Assembly: GCF_003417065.2 (NCBI RefSeq)
Contig: NZ_QVLT01000009.1
Location: forward strand, 1-64,000
Length of the DNA: 64,000 nt
Origin: Hymenobacter lapidiphilus
GTDB lineage: Bacteria > Bacteroidota > Bacteroidia > Cytophagales > Hymenobacteraceae
Direction: 5' to 3'
Below, piece by piece: positions 50,565-60,256 of this stretch. The notes under the pieces are model-generated. The model searched no databases and was not told the DNA's origin. It saw nothing but the letters and a program-made list of their open reading frames with translations. Position 1 is the stretch's first letter; each line of letters starts with the position of its first letter. Position numbers and translations under genes: made by a program.

Positions 50565-51478
50565 CCCGCCCGCTTGCCGCCGCTATTCGGGCTCGCCGTG
50601 CCCTGCTGCTGGCTGCCGGACTCCTCGCCCCGGTCCTGGCAGCCGTTGCCCAGGACGCCGCCGCGCTGGAAGCCGCCGCCGCTACGGCCGCCGCCCCCGA
50701 TATGGGTGCCCAGCTGTTTATGTTCTGGTTTCTCACAGCCACGCTGGGGCTGGTATTACTGGTGTTCGGCCTGCTCTTCGTGCTGCTGGTTGTCAAGATG
50801 AAGCCCCAGCTGCGGGCCCTCTACCACCTGCCCACGGTGCACGACACCTGGAGCGGTAAGGTGCTGGGCCTGCTCGTGGGGGATGCCACGCTGGTAACCG
50901 GCCGCAACAAGGACGAGCTGATGGGCCACGACTACGACGGCATCACCGAGTTCGACAACGACCTGCCGCCGTGGTGGAAGTATGGCTTCTACTTCACCAT
51001 CGTGTTTGCCGTGGGCTACATGGTGTTCTACCACGTCACCTACACCGGCGACCTGCAGGCGGCCGAGTACGAAACCGAAATGCAGCAAGCCGCCCTGCTG
51101 GTGTCGGCCGATGACGATGACCCCAACAAGGCGACCACCTACGCGGTCCTCACTGCGGGCCCCGATCTGGATGCTGGTAAAGCCCTGTTTGCCACCAACT
51201 GCGCGGCCTGCCACGGCAACGAAGGCGAGGGCAAAGTCGGCCCCAACCTCACCGACGACTACTGGCTGCACGGCGGCGAAATCAACCAGGTGTACAAAAC
51301 CATCAAGTTTGGCATCACCAGCAAAGGCATGGTGGCCTGGAAAGGCAAGCTCTCGGCCAAGCAGATGCTCCAGGTTTCCTCCTACGTCGAGTCGATACGC
51401 GGTACCAACCCGGCCAACCCCAAAGAGCCCCAGGGCGAGAAGGAAGCTCCATCGGGCCAACCTATTGCCGCTAAATAG
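50558..51478 (+). CDS. ccoP: cbb3 oxidase subunit III (CcoP)
   Basis: The 306-residue protein has an N-terminal signal-like helix, a second helix (FWFLTATLGLVLLVFGLLFV), then a CcoP motif (YDGITEFDNDLPPWWKYGFY) with a third helix, and one cytochrome c domain with CAACHGNEGEGKVGPNL and a Met ligand likely in GITSKGMVAWKG. Many proteobacterial CcoP proteins carry two heme c sites; here only one CxxCH is visible. It passes electrons to CcoO/CcoN. Confidence 0.94.
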   Translation: MVARPLAAAIRARRALLLAAGLLAPVLAAVAQDAAALEAAAATAAAPDMGAQLFMFWFLTATLGLVLLVFGLLFVLLVVKMKPQLRALYHLPTVHDTWSGKVLGLLVGDATLVTGRNKDELMGHDYDGITEFDNDLPPWWKYGFYFTIVFAVGYMVFYHVTYTGDLQAAEYETEMQQAALLVSADDDDPNKATTYAVLTAGPDLDAGKALFATNCAACHGNEGEGKVGPNLTDDYWLHGGEINQVYKTIKFGITSKGMVAWKGKLSAKQMLQVSSYVESIRGTNPANPKEPQGEKEAPSGQPIAAK

Positions 51479-51488
51479 AAACCAGAAG

Positions 51489-51612
51489 AACTGTCATGCT
51501 GAGCGTAGTCGAAGCATCTCTACCGCAAGGCTAAACCTGATGCAAGAGGTAGTTTGACAACGAAGCAGTAGAGATGCTTCGACTACGCTCCGCTGCGCTC
51601 AGCATGACAGTC
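51489..51612. repeat. Intergenic palindrome
   Basis: Arms AACTGTCATGCTGAGCG and CGCTCAGCATGACAGT with inner GTAGTCGAAGCATCTCTACC and GTAGAGATGCTTCGACTAC, between ccoP and ccoG. Confidence 0.88.
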
Positions 51613-51656
51613 GGTTTGCTTACGAGCCTCCGCTTGCCCCTTATCCACAAACACCC

Positions 51657-53075
51657 ATGTCCACTGCCCCCTACCAGCCCGACGACTCGTTCCGCGACAC
51701 CATCTCGACGGTGGATGCCGAGGGCAAGCGCGTGTGGCTGTATCCCAAGAAACCCAGCGGCCGCCTTTATGAGGCCCGTAAGTGGATTAGCTACGGGCTG
51801 CTGGTGCTGCTGTTTGCCGGCCCCTGGCTGCGCATCAAGGGTTTACCGGTACTGATGATGAATTTCCCGGACCGGAAGTTCATCATCTTCGGCCAAATTT
51901 TCTGGCCCCAGGATTTCTTCATTCTCCTGATTGCGGCCCTCGCCTTCACCCTGTTTATCTACCTGTTCACCATCGTGTACGGCAGGGTATTCTGCGGCTG
52001 GGTGTGCCCCCAGACCATCTTTATGGAGATGGTGTTCCGGCGCATCGAGTACTGGATTGAAGGCGACGCGCCCCAGCAAAAGGCGTTGGACCGGCGCGAG
52101 CTGGACTGGGACAAGCTCTGGCGCAAAACGGCCAAGCACACCATCTTCCTGCTGCTGTCTTTCCTGATTGCCAACACCTTTCTGGCCTACATCATCGGCA
52201 CCGAGGCGCTCATCAAAATTGTAACCGACCCGCTGACGGCCCACCTGGGCGGCCTATCGTCAATGGTGCTGTTCACCGGCGTTTTCTATGCGGTGTTTGC
52301 CCGCTTCCGCGAGCAGGTGTGCACCATTGCCTGCCCCTACGGCCGTCTGCAGGGCGTATTGCTCGATAAGGATAGCCTCGTGGTGGCTTACGACTACCAG
52401 CGCGGCGAGCCCCGCGAGAAGCTGCGCAAAAACCAGGACCGCACCGCCGGCGACTGTATCGACTGCCACCAGTGCGTGCAGGTTTGCCCCACCGGCATCG
52501 ACATCCGCAATGGCGCCCAGCAGCTCGAGTGCACCAACTGCACGGCCTGCATCGACGCCTGCAACAACATCATGGAGCTGGTGAACCTGCCACCCAACCT
52601 CATCCGGCACGCCTCGGAAAACGACATTGCCCGCGGCACCAAGTTCCGCCTCACGGGCCGCATGAAGGCGCTTTCGGGCGCGCTGGGCGTGCTGATACTT
52701 GCGCTGGTCCTGCTGCTGACGTCGCGCTCCAACGTGGCGGCCACGGTGCTGCGCACGCCGGGTCAGCTCTACCAGAAAACGGAGCAGGGCACCATCCGCA
52801 ACCTCTACAACATCTCCGTCATCAACAAAACCAACCAGCCCTACCCAATTTCGCTGCGGGTGCTGGAGCCGGCCGGCGGCACGCTCACGGTAGTGGGCGC
52901 CCCCGAAAGCGGCCTGCGCCTGCCCGCCCAGGGCCTCACCGAAAGCGTGTTCTTCGTCGAGCTGCCCCGCACGGCCCTACACGAAACCAACCAGACCCTG
53001 CGCATCGGCATCTACAGCGGCAACGAGCTCATCGCCGAAACCAGCACCAAGTTCCTGGGCCCGGTGATGCGTTGA
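51657..53075 (+). CDS. ccoG: cbb3 oxidase accessory protein CcoG
   Basis: CcoG is a membrane iron-sulfur protein that reduces copper during cbb3 assembly. The 472-residue protein has about five helices with CGWVCPQTIFMEMVFRRIEY, an ACPYGRLQG motif, and two 4Fe-4S motifs: CIDCHQCVQVCPTGID and CTNCTACIDACNNIM. A C-terminal Ig-like domain follows (NLYNISVINKTNQPYPISLR). The start ATG 51657 gives MSTAPYQPDDSFRDTISTVD. It lies between two palindromes. Confidence 0.95.
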   Translation: MSTAPYQPDDSFRDTISTVDAEGKRVWLYPKKPSGRLYEARKWISYGLLVLLFAGPWLRIKGLPVLMMNFPDRKFIIFGQIFWPQDFFILLIAALAFTLFIYLFTIVYGRVFCGWVCPQTIFMEMVFRRIEYWIEGDAPQQKALDRRELDWDKLWRKTAKHTIFLLLSFLIANTFLAYIIGTEALIKIVTDPLTAHLGGLSSMVLFTGVFYAVFARFREQVCTIACPYGRLQGVLLDKDSLVVAYDYQRGEPREKLRKNQDRTAGDCIDCHQCVQVCPTGIDIRNGAQQLECTNCTACIDACNNIMELVNLPPNLIRHASENDIARGTKFRLTGRMKALSGALGVLILALVLLLTSRSNVAATVLRTPGQLYQKTEQGTIRNLYNISVINKTNQPYPISLRVLEPAGGTLTVVGAPESGLRLPAQGLTESVFFVELPRTALHETNQTLRIGIYSGNELIAETSTKFLGPVMR

Positions 53076-53105
53076 TAGGGGAGAGGGTGCTGAGGTGAGA
53101 AGGCA

Positions 53106-53251
53106 AAAGAACGTGTCATGCTGAGCGAAGCGGAGCGTAGTCGAAGCATCTCTACCGCAACACTGACCCTGCCGCCTAATTGCCATGGCAACGAAGCGGT
53201 AGAGATGCTTCGACTCCGCCTCCGGCTTCGCTCAGCATGACACGGTTCTTT
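53106..53251. repeat. Intergenic palindrome, about 145 bp
   Basis: Arms AAAGAACGTGTCATGCTGAG and CTCAGCATGACACGGTTCTT, with inner CGAAGCATCTCTACCGC / GCGGTAGAGATGCTTCG, between ccoG and fixH. Confidence 0.88.
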
Positions 53252-53327
53252 TTCCACTACATATTCCTTCTTCCACTTCCTCTATCTCACTATCCCCGTG
53301 TCCCGCAACCCCACTTCCCCCGGTCTC

Positions 53328-53795
53328 ATGTCTCAGCAGAAATCCTCCCGCTGGCCTTACTATATCATTGCCACCTATGTGCTGTTTGCCAGTTACATCG
53401 GCTACATGGTGCAGCAAGCCATGCGCACCAGCGTGGATTTGGTGAGTGCCGACTACTACCAGCAGGAGCTGCGCCACGGCCAGCGCATGGTAGCGGTAGC
53501 CCGCACCAACGCCCTGCCCACGCCGATACAGGTGGAGCTGAATCCGGCCACCCGCCGCCTTACGCTGGAACTGCCCGCCGCCCTACGCGGCCAAACCGTG
53601 AAGGGGACGTTGCACTTCTTCCGCCCCTCCAACCAGGAACTCGATTTTACGCTGCCCTTTCAGCCCACCGGCGAGCCGGCCACCCAGCAGCTCAACACCA
53701 GCCGCTTGGCGCCCGGTCTCTGGCGCCTCCGCGTCGACTTCACCGCCAACAACCAGACCTATTTCCTGGAGGAAGAGCTGTCGATTGAGCAGTAG
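53328..53795 (+). CDS. FixH/CcoH family protein
   Basis: The 155-residue protein has one N-terminal helix (WPYYIIATYVLFASYIGYMV), the YYQQELRHGQRM motif common to FixH and an extracytoplasmic beta domain ending GLWRLRVDFTANNQTYFLEE. FixH/CcoH helps assemble or stabilise cbb3 oxidase. I start at ATG 53328; an upstream GTG at 53298 would add ten residues. The motif VSADYYQQE and position after ccoG make the call. Confidence 0.88.
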   Translation: MSQQKSSRWPYYIIATYVLFASYIGYMVQQAMRTSVDLVSADYYQQELRHGQRMVAVARTNALPTPIQVELNPATRRLTLELPAALRGQTVKGTLHFFRPSNQELDFTLPFQPTGEPATQQLNTSRLAPGLWRLRVDFTANNQTYFLEEELSIEQ

Positions 53796-53812
53796 GGCTA
53801 TTTGGCCGAAAG

Positions 53813-53970
53813 GACTGTCATGCCTCATCTGGCGTCCGCGAAGCCGGAGGCGGAGTCGAAGCATCTCTACCGCTCCGTTGTGATAGTGAGCAGACGACGG
53901 GGTTAGCACTGCAGTAAAAATGCTTCGACTGCGGCTACGCCTTCGCGGACGCCAGATGAGGCATGACACG
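53813..53970. repeat. Intergenic palindrome, about 158 bp
   Basis: Arms TGTCATGCCTCATCTGGCGT and ACGCCAGATGAGGCATGACA, with inner TCGAAGCATCTCTACCGC partly degenerate on the right (GCAGTAAAAATGCTTCGA). Confidence 0.88.
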
Positions 53971-54010
53971 TTCCTTCTATTTCCTTGCCCCTAACCTTAT
54001 CACTCACTAC

Positions 54011-54730
54011 ATGCTCTGGGCCGGTTTTTTATTCGGGTTGATTGGTAGCTTCCATTGCGTAGGCATGTGCGGAGCCATTGCGCTGGCGCTGCCCGGCGCG
54101 GGGCAGCCGCGCGGACGTTACGTGCTGGGACGGGTGCTCTACAACCTGGGCCGGGTGACTACTTACGCCACACTCGGGGCGGTGGCCGGCGGGCTGGGGC
54201 AGGGGCTGCAGCTGGCCGGCTGGCAGCAAAGCCTGTCGCTACTGTCGGGTCTGCTGATTCTGGTGCTGGTAGTAACGCCCGAGCGGTACCTGGGTCGCGC
54301 CGCCGGGGCCTTGGGCCTGGCACCGGTTCTGGCGAAGGTGAAAAACCAGCTGGCCTATTTCTACCAGCGGCCCACGCTCGGCGCGCTCTACACTACCGGC
54401 CTGCTCAACGGTCTGCTGCCCTGCGGCCTGGTGTATCTGGCGCTGGCCGGGGCCCTGAGCGCGCCCGGCATGGCGGGCGGGGCGGCTTACATGGCCCTGT
54501 TCGGGCTGGGCACGCTGCCGCTGATGGTGGCCCTCTCGCTCACCGGCCAACTCGTGCCGCTGGTGTGGCGCGGACGGCTGCGGCGGGCCGTGCCGGTGCT
54601 GGCGCTGGGCCTAGCCGCACTGTTCATCGTGCGCGGCCTGGGGCTGGGCATCCCGTACCTGAGCCCACAACTGCCCGCCGCCACCGCCACCGCCGAACGG
54701 CCCGCCACCACCGTCACACTCTGCCACTGA
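54011..54730 (+). CDS. SafE/DsbD-like membrane protein
   Basis: The 239-residue protein has six or more helices: MLWAGFLFGLIGSFHCVGMC, then YNLGRVTTYATLGAVAGGLG and LLNGLLPCGLVYLALAGALS. The GMCG and LPCG cysteines are typical of the DsbD/TauE-SafE family found at the end of cbb3 clusters, where it is thought to take part in copper or thiol handling. The longer frame from 53963 begins in the palindrome, so ATG 54011 is preferred. Confidence 0.85.
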   Translation: MLWAGFLFGLIGSFHCVGMCGAIALALPGAGQPRGRYVLGRVLYNLGRVTTYATLGAVAGGLGQGLQLAGWQQSLSLLSGLLILVLVVTPERYLGRAAGALGLAPVLAKVKNQLAYFYQRPTLGALYTTGLLNGLLPCGLVYLALAGALSAPGMAGGAAYMALFGLGTLPLMVALSLTGQLVPLVWRGRLRRAVPVLALGLAALFIVRGLGLGIPYLSPQLPAATATAERPATTVTLCH

Positions 54731-54869
54731 GCAGCTGCAGCGGCTTCAAGCAGCATTCGGCGCATCGAACGTCTATTCAAAAGCAGACGCATACAAGCCA
54801 AGCTGCAAGGCTTCGTCAATCAGAACAAAGGCTAATAGCTAACAGCTCAAACCCAACTTCCTCCCGCCC

Positions 54870-55796
54870 ATGAAAACCCTGCTCGTTTCCCTTGACCATA
54901 CTGCCGCCACCGAGCACACCCTCGCTTACGCCAATAAGCTGGCCATCCGCTGGCCGGCCGAAATCGTGCTGCTCTACTGCCACCCCGCGCCCGCCGAGCC
55001 GCTGACTGCCGCCGCCACGGCTGCTGTGCTGGCTACCGAGGAGCAGCGCCTGCGCAGCCTGGTCGAGCGCCTGCGCTACCAGCAGCTCACCCGTCAAAGC
55101 GGCCGCCGCATCCGCTACGCCTACCGCGTGCTCAGCGGCTGCCTCCACGACCACGTGCGCGCCGAAGCCGACCGCTGCGGGGCCGATATGCTGGTTGTGG
55201 GCCTCGAACACGTGGATTGCGGCCGCGAAGAAGCGCCCGGCAACCACGCCGCCGCCATCCGCGAGCTGGTCGATTGCCCGATGCTGATTGTGCCGCCGGG
55301 CCGCCGCTCGTTGCCTAAGCGGCTGGTGTTCTCCGCTGATTTTAGCACGCTGCCGTTGGCCGTGCTGCCCCGCGCTTCGGCCCTGGCCGAGGCCTTCCCG
55401 GCCCCGCTGGAGTTGGTGCAGTTCTACGCCCCCCAGGACCGCAGCCGCCGCCGCGCCCTGCAGCTGGCGATGGGCCGCGCTGCCGCCCAACTGACCTGGC
55501 CCGTAGTAGTTCGCCACCTGCTCGAAGACGATGCCCCGCTGGAAGGCACTGGCGACTTCTGCGCCCGCACTCAAGCCCAGTTGCTGCTCATCGCGCCCAC
55601 CAGTCAGGCTAAGCTCCTGCGCTATTTTGATGCCTGCTACGTGGCCACCCGGGCCTACCACACCTGCATCCCGGTGCTGGTGCTGCCCGCTGCCGCCCCG
55701 GCCACGGCCGTCACCTGCTGCGACAAGTGTACCGAGCGCCTCGCCCAAACGCCCCGCACCCTGGCCTCGGACGCTAAACTGGTTGCTGGGCTGTAG
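54870..55796 (+). CDS. Universal stress protein, two UspA domains
   Basis: The 308-residue protein has two tandem Usp folds. The first begins MKTLLVSLDHTAATEHTLAY and the second at KRLVFSADFSTLPLAVLPRA. The ATP-binding G-x2-G-x9-G(S/T) motif is not clear, so nucleotide binding is uncertain. The C-terminus has an extra Cys-rich segment (VTCCDKCTERL) that could bind a metal. USP genes often accompany cbb3 genes in microaerobic regulons. Confidence 0.85.
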   Translation: MKTLLVSLDHTAATEHTLAYANKLAIRWPAEIVLLYCHPAPAEPLTAAATAAVLATEEQRLRSLVERLRYQQLTRQSGRRIRYAYRVLSGCLHDHVRAEADRCGADMLVVGLEHVDCGREEAPGNHAAAIRELVDCPMLIVPPGRRSLPKRLVFSADFSTLPLAVLPRASALAEAFPAPLELVQFYAPQDRSRRRALQLAMGRAAAQLTWPVVVRHLLEDDAPLEGTGDFCARTQAQLLLIAPTSQAKLLRYFDACYVATRAYHTCIPVLVLPAAAPATAVTCCDKCTERLAQTPRTLASDAKLVAGL

Positions 55797-55858
55797 AGAG
55801 GCAAAGAATTGCGTTTCTACGCCGGTCAAAATACCTTATCACCCAAACCGAGTACGCT

Positions 55859-56785
55859 ATGGCAACCGTCACCACTTCCGCCCAAGACCTGATTCCGGCC
55901 CGCACTACGGTGGAAAGCTGGATGCGCGAATTCCAGAACTGGCTTTGTCGGCAGCTGGAAACGGCCGATGGCGGTGCCACTTTCCGGCAGGATGCCTGGG
56001 AGCACGAAGGTGGTGGGGGCGGCCTGACCCGCGTTATCGGCCACGGCGACGTGCTGGAGAAGGGCGGAGTGAACTTCTCGGCCGTGTCGGGCCGCATGAG
56101 CGAGGCGGCCGCCCGGCAGCTGCTTATGCCCGACTCCGCCTACTTCGCCACCGGCGTGAGCGTGGTGCAGCACCCGCGCAGCCCGCTGGTGCCCATCTCG
56201 CACATGAACGTGCGCTACTTCGAGGCCGGTAACGGCGAAGCCTGGTTCGGCGGTGGGCTCGATTTGACCCCGATTTATGTGGATGAAGCCCAGGCCCGCT
56301 GGTTTCACGAGCAAATCAAAAGCAGCTGCGACCGGCACGACGCCAGCTACTACCCGCGCTTCAAGCAGTGGGCCGACGAGTACTTCTACCTGCCCCACCG
56401 CCAGGAAACCCGCGGCGTGGGCGGCATCTTCTTCGACCGCCTCACCGTAGGCCGCGACGGCTCATTTGAGGAGCTATTCGCTTTCGTGCAGGACGTGGGC
56501 GAGGTGTACGGCCGCACCTACGCCGAGTTGATGCGCCGCAACCGCGACCAGCCCCACACCGAAGCTCAGGAACAGTGGCAGCTGGTGCGCCGCGGCCGCT
56601 ACGCCGAGTTCAACCTGGCCATCGACCGGGGCACCAGGTTTGGCCTCGAAACCGGCGGCCGCACCGAAAGCATCCTCATGAGCCTGCCGCCCCAGTGCGA
56701 GTGGTACTACGATTTTCACCCCGAGCCTGGTTCGCCCGAAGCCGCTACCCAACAGTGGTTGCGCAAGGATGTGGAGTGGGTGTGA
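55859..56785 (+). CDS. hemF: Oxygen-dependent coproporphyrinogen III oxidase
   Basis: HemF converts coproporphyrinogen III to protoporphyrinogen IX in aerobic heme synthesis. The 308 residues match family length. Motifs seen: HMNVRYFEAGNGEAWFGGGL, DLTPIYVDEAQARWFHEQ, QETRGVGGIFFDRLTV, RRGRYAEFNLAIDRGTRFGL and LMSLPPQCEWYYDFHPEPGS. Its place after the cbb3 genes agrees with a heme demand, although no FNR-like site was found before it. Confidence 0.96.
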   Translation: MATVTTSAQDLIPARTTVESWMREFQNWLCRQLETADGGATFRQDAWEHEGGGGGLTRVIGHGDVLEKGGVNFSAVSGRMSEAAARQLLMPDSAYFATGVSVVQHPRSPLVPISHMNVRYFEAGNGEAWFGGGLDLTPIYVDEAQARWFHEQIKSSCDRHDASYYPRFKQWADEYFYLPHRQETRGVGGIFFDRLTVGRDGSFEELFAFVQDVGEVYGRTYAELMRRNRDQPHTEAQEQWQLVRRGRYAEFNLAIDRGTRFGLETGGRTESILMSLPPQCEWYYDFHPEPGSPEAATQQWLRKDVEWV

Positions 56786-56835
56786 ATTAGTTTTTAGTGC
56801 TTCGTTGATAGTGCTTAGCGCTGTTGAAAAAAAAC

Positions 56836-56857
56836 GTGTCATGCTCAGCATGATGCG
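56836..56857. repeat. Minimal palindrome remnant
   Basis: GTGTCATGCTCAGCATGATGCG consists of only the outer arms of the common palindrome joined together, as if the inner part was deleted. Confidence 0.6.
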
Positions 56858-56900
56858 TTTCCCCTTCGCAATTCCTTCCCTGATTTCTTAATCTCTACCT

Positions 56901-57590
56901 ATGCGCTTTCCTCTGCTACTCCCGGCCCTGGCCGCCCTTGTGCTGGCCGCTTGCGGCGACGTGAAAAACCCCAACGGCATGCCCGATGAGCCCCGCGCCT
57001 CGGGCCAGCCACAAGTGCTGACGTCCGACGTGCCCGACCCCGACCCGGCTACCGTGGGGACCGAAAAAGCGGTGATGCCCGCCGACACCAGCGTGGCCGG
57101 GGCCTGGGTGATTCTGGAAGGCAGCCTGCGCGGCCACGATGCGGAAACCTTCAACCAGCTCATCGACCCCGAATATGGCCTCTGGCTGCTGGAGCAAGTC
57201 GATGGTAAGCCTCAGATTACCCGCGTGGCCGACGTGAAGAACCTGCTCACCCAAAAGGAGCAGCCGCTGTTCAGCCTCGATAAAAAGCTGATGGACTGCC
57301 CCACGCCCCAGGTAGTGGAGCGCCTGCCCGAGCCAAGTTGCCCGGCCGGTACCTTCGCCCAAAAAGGCTGCTTCAATGGCCCGTCCACTCAGTTTCGGGC
57401 CCAAGATTTCTGGCAGACCGCCACTCTTCGCCAAGCCACCCGCAACCAAGCCCAGGCCGCGGTGGGCCGTTGCGTCCGCGGCGTACTCCAAACCACCACT
57501 GGCTACCAGTTCCACTTCTCTAAGTCAGCTGGGGCCGGCGGCCGCTGGCGCATCGTCTTCATCGACCTGCGCGGCCCCTGCCCGAAGTAA
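56901..57590 (+). CDS. Lipoprotein of unknown function
   Basis: The 229-residue protein has a lipoprotein signal MRFPLLLPALAALVLAACGD. The mature part contains ILEGSLRGHDAETFNQLIDP and LWLLEQVDGKPQITRVADVK, plus several cysteines (MDCPTP, PSCPAG, KGCFNG, GRCVRG, GPCPK) that may form disulfides. The C-terminus FHFSKSAGAGGRWRIVFIDL resembles a beta strand pair. I do not recognise the family. Confidence 0.75.
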   Translation: MRFPLLLPALAALVLAACGDVKNPNGMPDEPRASGQPQVLTSDVPDPDPATVGTEKAVMPADTSVAGAWVILEGSLRGHDAETFNQLIDPEYGLWLLEQVDGKPQITRVADVKNLLTQKEQPLFSLDKKLMDCPTPQVVERLPEPSCPAGTFAQKGCFNGPSTQFRAQDFWQTATLRQATRNQAQAAVGRCVRGVLQTTTGYQFHFSKSAGAGGRWRIVFIDLRGPCPK

Positions 57591-57597
57591 GGCGGTT

Positions 57598-57795
57598 AAA
57601 AGCCTGTCATCTTGAACGAAGCGAAGGACTTTGCCCCGCTAAAACGAGTCGTTGTTACGGCCGTTCTTGCGGGACGAGGCCCTTCGCTTTTTGCAAACGG
57701 TGTAGGGTGCGGGGCTTGCCCCCGCCCGCTGTTGCACGATTCAGACCCGGACCGTCCAACGGCGGGCGGGGGCAAGCCCCGCACCCTACACTGTT
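57598..57795. repeat. Composite intergenic repeat
   Basis: A left part (57603-57692) has GAACGAAGCGAAGGACTTTG and a diverged inverse GGCCCTTCGCTTTTTGCAA. The right part holds GTGTAGGGTGCGGGGCTTGC at 57700-57719 and its inverse GCAAGCCCCGCACCCTACAC at 57771-57790, a long hairpin of the GGGGCTTG family. There is no gene in this gap. Confidence 0.85.
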
Positions 57796-57805
57796 CTGCT
57801 GATCC

Positions 57806-60229
57806 CTAGAACTGCGCCTGTAGCGTCACGTAAAAGCTGCGGGCGTCGGCGGGGATGATGCCGGGGCCGGGGTAGGCGGTGGCGCGGCGGGTGAAGTAGC
57901 GGTTGTCGGTGAGGTTGTTGAGGCCGGCTTCGAGCTTGAGGAATTTGTACTCGTAGCTGCCCGAGAGGTCCATAATCCAGTAGGCCGGGATTTCGCCGAA
58001 CACGGCCGAGGGCTCGCGCAGGCTGTTGGTGGCATCGGTGAACTGGCGGCTGGTGTAGGCGTACTGGTAAGCCAGTTTCAGCGGGCCCCGGCGGAATGCA
58101 ATGCCGGTTTTGGCGATGAGCGAGGGGGCCAGCTCCACTTTTTTGTCGCGGAACAGGGCGTTATCAATGTTGTAGCGGGCATCCACCAGCGTCAGGTTGG
58201 AAAATACGCTCAGGCCGGTGCGGGCGTTTTCACCCTGGAGCAGGCGCAGAATGTCGGCTTCCACGAAGGTTTCGAGGCCAAGGTTGCGCGAGGGGCCGAT
58301 GTTGGTGCGCAGCAGGTAGTTCTGAAAGCGCACTGTGTCCTTCTCGGGCTGCAGGCCGATGCGGTTGTTGTAGGCCAGGTAAAACAGGCTGGCATCGTAG
58401 GTGAACACGCCTGGCCGGCCGCCGCGCAAACCCAGGTCGGCGCTGTAGCCCCGCTCGTCGCGCAGGTTCTGATCCACCCGAATGCCGGGGTTCACCACCC
58501 GCATATCGTTGAAGTTGATGGCCCGGTAGTTCTGCGAGAAGTTGGCGTACACCTCCACTTGCTCGGTGGGCTTGAAGCTGGCCCCCAGACCGCCCAGCAG
58601 CAGGCCGCGGGTGGTCTGGCGCCGCTCGGCAAACTTCTCTTCCGAGAGGAAATTACCGGCCTGGTCGTACTCTTCCTTGGCAAACGTGCCCCGGGCACGG
58701 GTCTGAATCCACTCGTAGCGCAGGCCGGGTGTGAGGCTGAGGCGGGGCGTAAGGTTGAAGATGTTCTCGACGAACACCGCCGCGTTGCGGCTCGGGTATT
58801 TGTAGGCGGCCTGGGTGATGCTGGCGTTCTGCTCGGCCGGATAAAACGTGAAATCGGCATTGGCGGCGCGGGAGCCGGGGCCCTGGCGCTGGTCGGTGAA
58901 GCCATGGTAGTACCGGCCGCCCACCAGCAGCGTCGAGAAGGAGCCGGCCAGCGCGTAGCGGTGCAGCAGCCGCAGCTCGGAGCCTACGTTGCGGAATTCG
59001 TCGCGGATGAGCAGCCGGGGCGAGTTCAGGTCGTCGGGCCGGTCGATGCGGCTGAGGTTACCCAGGGCCGTGCGGTCGGCCAGCAGCCCGAAGGTGCGCC
59101 AGTTAAGGCGGGTGGCGTCGGAGAAACGGTAGTCGGCGGTGGCAGCCATCAGGTTCCAATTGACGCGGAACCAGTTGCGGGAGCGGCTGCTCTGGCGGGC
59201 ATCCTGGTCAAACTGGGTGTCGGTGAGGCCACCGGGCTGCTGGGCCAGGTAGTACATGCGGGTATAGTCGAGGCCGATTTTAAGCCGCTCGGTGGCCGCA
59301 TGTTGCACGCTGGCGTAGGCCGTGTGCACATCGAAGCCCGAGTTGGGCCGCCATCCGTCGCCGCGCTTGTACTGGTAGTAGGCGTAGTAGTTGGTGCGCC
59401 CCAACTGGCCGCCTACGCTATTAAACGAATCAAAAAAGCCGAATGATCCGCCGGTCTGCCGGGTCGTGAACTGGATTTTCTTATCGGTGGGCCCGCGGCG
59501 AAGCACAAAGTTGAGCATGCCACCGAACTGGGTACCGTACTGCAGCGAGGCCGCCCCACGTACCACCTCAATGCGGTCCAGCGCCTCAATCGGGGGCGTG
59601 TAGTAGCTTTCGGGGTAGCCCAGCGCGTCGGCCGAAATATCGTAGCCGTTCTGGCGGGTGTTGAAGTTGGCGGTGCGGTTGGGGCTCAGCCCGCGCCCGC
59701 CAATACCGAGCTGAATGCCCGCCCCGTCGCTTTCCCAGATGTTGAGCCCGGCCACCTTGGCAAACACCTGCCGGGCGTTGTTGGTGGCCAGGTTGGCCGT
59801 CACGTTCTTCAGCTCAATTACCTCCGTTTTTTTGGCCTCATAAATAGCGGTGCCCTCCACCGCGTTCAGCCGCCGGATACCGAAGCCCTGTTCGCGTTGA
59901 CCCTCCACGTTCACCTCGCTCAGCTTCACATCCGAAGGCGCAAGGGAGAAATCCAGCGTGGCGTCGGCCGTCAGCTCCACGGGTTTGGTGAGGGAGGTGA
60001 ACTGCTCGGCAAAGGCCGTGAGGGCGTACGTGCCGGCTGGCAGGTCTGCAAATCGGTAGCGCCCCTGCGCGTCGGTGCGCGTGAGCTGGCCCGAGTTGGT
60101 AAGCAGCACTTCCGCCTGCGCCACCGGCCGGCCCGTGCGCGCGTCCGTTACCCGGCCGCCCAGCGTCAGGTTCTGGCTGAGGGCGGGCAGGGTGAAAAGC
60201 AGCAGAATCAGAAGCAGCAAGCGGGACAT
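57806..60229 (-). CDS. TonB-dependent outer membrane receptor
   Basis: The 807-residue protein has a signal peptide (MSRLLLLILLLFTLPALSQN), a carboxypeptidase-like regulatory domain (about 20-105, GRVTDARTGRPVAQAEVLLT), a plug (about 120-260, ARQVFAKVAGLNIWESDGAG, IEVVRGAASLQYGTQFGGML) and a 22-strand barrel ending FYVTLQAQF. It resembles FecA-type siderophore or ferric citrate receptors. I start at ATG 60229, since ATG 60259 overlaps the -7 box. It is last in a minus-strand group with HTTM, imelysin and DUF4856 genes, which suggests iron or another metal as substrate. Confidence 0.93.
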   Translation of the reverse strand: MSRLLLLILLLFTLPALSQNLTLGGRVTDARTGRPVAQAEVLLTNSGQLTRTDAQGRYRFADLPAGTYALTAFAEQFTSLTKPVELTADATLDFSLAPSDVKLSEVNVEGQREQGFGIRRLNAVEGTAIYEAKKTEVIELKNVTANLATNNARQVFAKVAGLNIWESDGAGIQLGIGGRGLSPNRTANFNTRQNGYDISADALGYPESYYTPPIEALDRIEVVRGAASLQYGTQFGGMLNFVLRRGPTDKKIQFTTRQTGGSFGFFDSFNSVGGQLGRTNYYAYYQYKRGDGWRPNSGFDVHTAYASVQHAATERLKIGLDYTRMYYLAQQPGGLTDTQFDQDARQSSRSRNWFRVNWNLMAATADYRFSDATRLNWRTFGLLADRTALGNLSRIDRPDDLNSPRLLIRDEFRNVGSELRLLHRYALAGSFSTLLVGGRYYHGFTDQRQGPGSRAANADFTFYPAEQNASITQAAYKYPSRNAAVFVENIFNLTPRLSLTPGLRYEWIQTRARGTFAKEEYDQAGNFLSEEKFAERRQTTRGLLLGGLGASFKPTEQVEVYANFSQNYRAINFNDMRVVNPGIRVDQNLRDERGYSADLGLRGGRPGVFTYDASLFYLAYNNRIGLQPEKDTVRFQNYLLRTNIGPSRNLGLETFVEADILRLLQGENARTGLSVFSNLTLVDARYNIDNALFRDKKVELAPSLIAKTGIAFRRGPLKLAYQYAYTSRQFTDATNSLREPSAVFGEIPAYWIMDLSGSYEYKFLKLEAGLNNLTDNRYFTRRATAYPGPGIIPADARSFYVTLQAQF

Positions 60230-60256
60230 TGGGCGGAGGTGAGGTGAATCGGGGTG